Origin: Prosthecobacter sp.
GTDB taxonomy: Bacteria; Verrucomicrobiota; Verrucomicrobiia; Verrucomicrobiales; Verrucomicrobiaceae
NCBI RefSeq assembly: GCF_034366625.1
Contig: NZ_JAXMIH010000011.1
Coordinates: forward strand, 186,001-250,000
Reading direction: 5' to 3'
DNA: 64,000 nt
In this document: positions 63,569 to 64,000 of the stretch, in pieces
Numbering within the stretch: position 1 is the first letter of the stretch
How the letters are laid out: the number at the start of each line of letters is the position of its first letter
Notes under the pieces: model-generated
Database searches by the model: none
The model's input: the letters and a program-made list of their open reading frames with translations, nothing else
Told to the model about the DNA's origin: nothing
Program-made: the position numbers and the translations under genes

Positions 63569-64000
63569 GTGAAACCTCAAACCCTCCTCCCGTTCGTCCT
63601 GCTCCTCGCCGCCTGTGGCAAACCGCCTGAGGGCGGTCACGGCGGCGGCCAGATGCCTCCGGCACCGGTGACGCTCGCACCGGTCGAGCAGAAGGAACTC
63701 GTCGAGTGGGAGGAGTTCACGGGGCGCGTCGAGCCGGTGGAGTTGGTCGATCTCAAGCCACGCGTGTCCGGCTACATCACCGAAGTGCATTTCCAGGCCG
63801 GAGCGCTCGTGAAAAAGGGCGAGGTGCTGTTCACCATCGACCAGCGGCCGTTTGAAACGAAGTTGCGTGCCGCTAAGGCCGAGGTGCAGCGTGCCGAGGC
63901 CAATGCACAGGCGATGAAGCGCGAATTTGATCGCGTGAGAGCGTTGCTGGCCGCCAAGGCCATCGCCCCCGAGCAGGCAGAGTCGCGTGAGTCGATGAAT
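63569..64000 (+). CDS. RND efflux periplasmic adaptor subunit (N-terminal part)
   Basis: The open frame starts with a GTG and runs 144 codons to the window edge. A lipoprotein signal (LLAACG, cysteine near residue 16) is followed by GGHGGG, then an HlyD/MexA-type adaptor: GRVEPVELVDLKPRVSGYI (about 50-68), the biotinyl-lipoyl half VHFQAGALVKKGEVLFTID (about 72-90) and the start of a helical hairpin (about 95-144). It should link an inner-membrane RND pump to an outer-membrane channel. The adjoining TetR gene suggests local control. Confidence 0.9.
   Translation, partial: MKPQTLLPFVLLLAACGKPPEGGHGGGQMPPAPVTLAPVEQKELVEWEEFTGRVEPVELVDLKPRVSGYITEVHFQAGALVKKGEVLFTIDQRPFETKLRAAKAEVQRAEANAQAMKREFDRVRALLAAKAIAPEQAESRESMN

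Overview
The window is high-GC chromosomal DNA that most resembles Verrucomicrobiota, near Prosthecobacter/Verrucomicrobium. That placement is inferred from gene families: three DUF1501 proteins with Tat-like signals, two DUF1549/DUF1553 proteins with CxxCH motifs, PQQ-like propellers, ThuA, Gfo/Idh/MocA and xylose-isomerase-like proteins, and a PEP-CTERM protein. No rRNA gene is present to confirm it. Most of the sequence is ordinary chromosome, but it carries two mobile regions and an unusual load of small palindromic and short-period repeats.

Region 1 (1-2.7 kb) reads as an integron cassette array. Small hypothetical ORFs, all on the + strand, are separated by four copies of a 88-203 bp imperfect palindrome with attC-like architecture: GAAC/GTTC ends, paired inner boxes and one unpaired base. 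No integrase gene is in view; it would be expected beyond the left edge. Region 2 (2.9-9.7 kb) holds a DUF1501 protein, a large inverted-repeat (MITE-like) element, an S1/P1-type nuclease, a DUF1549/DUF1553 protein, a lipoprotein and a HAD hydrolase.

Region 3 (9781-17940) is an integrated element of about 8.1 kb in the 3' end of tRNA-Lys(UUU), bounded by 37-bp perfect direct repeats. It carries a PIN-domain toxin-antitoxin pair, an ArdC-like zinc metallopeptidase, a degraded stretch of small ORFs, a secreted protein, an iteron cluster directly after a RepA-like helicase, a TOPRIM primase, an excisionase-like HTH protein and a tyrosine integrase. Both ends carry a 19-bp repeat that may be integrase arm sites. 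I saw no capsid or conjugation genes, so it looks like a satellite-like or plasmid-like integrative element.

Region 4 (18-36 kb) is mixed housekeeping. It includes a PQQ-like protein, YgfZ-like protein, a GluR0-like ligand-gated channel and an Mpv17-like protein. A tetrapyrrole group follows (CobA-HemD fusion, CbiX-DR2241 fusion, fused siroheme decarboxylase-like protein), interleaved with tilS, DUF1015 and a DUF721/DciA-like gene. Then come an acyltransferase, an FkbM methyltransferase, a sugar-phosphate isomerase-like protein, a PEP-CTERM protein with a textbook promoter, and a HAD-Nudix fusion next to folB.

Region 5 (36-52.8 kb) has a cyclophilin, PQQ and ThuA proteins, a solute-binding lipoprotein, nadE, DCC and DUF1361 proteins, rlmN, an MBL hydrolase, a Prc-type protease, mogA, lutA with a lutBC fusion, and an oxidoreductase. 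Region 6 (52.8-64 kb) has a translationally coupled operon (IclR regulator, PSCyt1-DUF1549-DUF1553-LamG protein, two tandem DUF1501 paralogues), queF-queC, an NtrC-type regulator, and a TetR regulator next to the start of an efflux adaptor gene.

At least four families of paired REP-like hairpins occur. Two copies lie inside coding sequences, and one pair supplies the stop codons of two convergent genes. Heptamer repeats also occur, one of them inside a gene.
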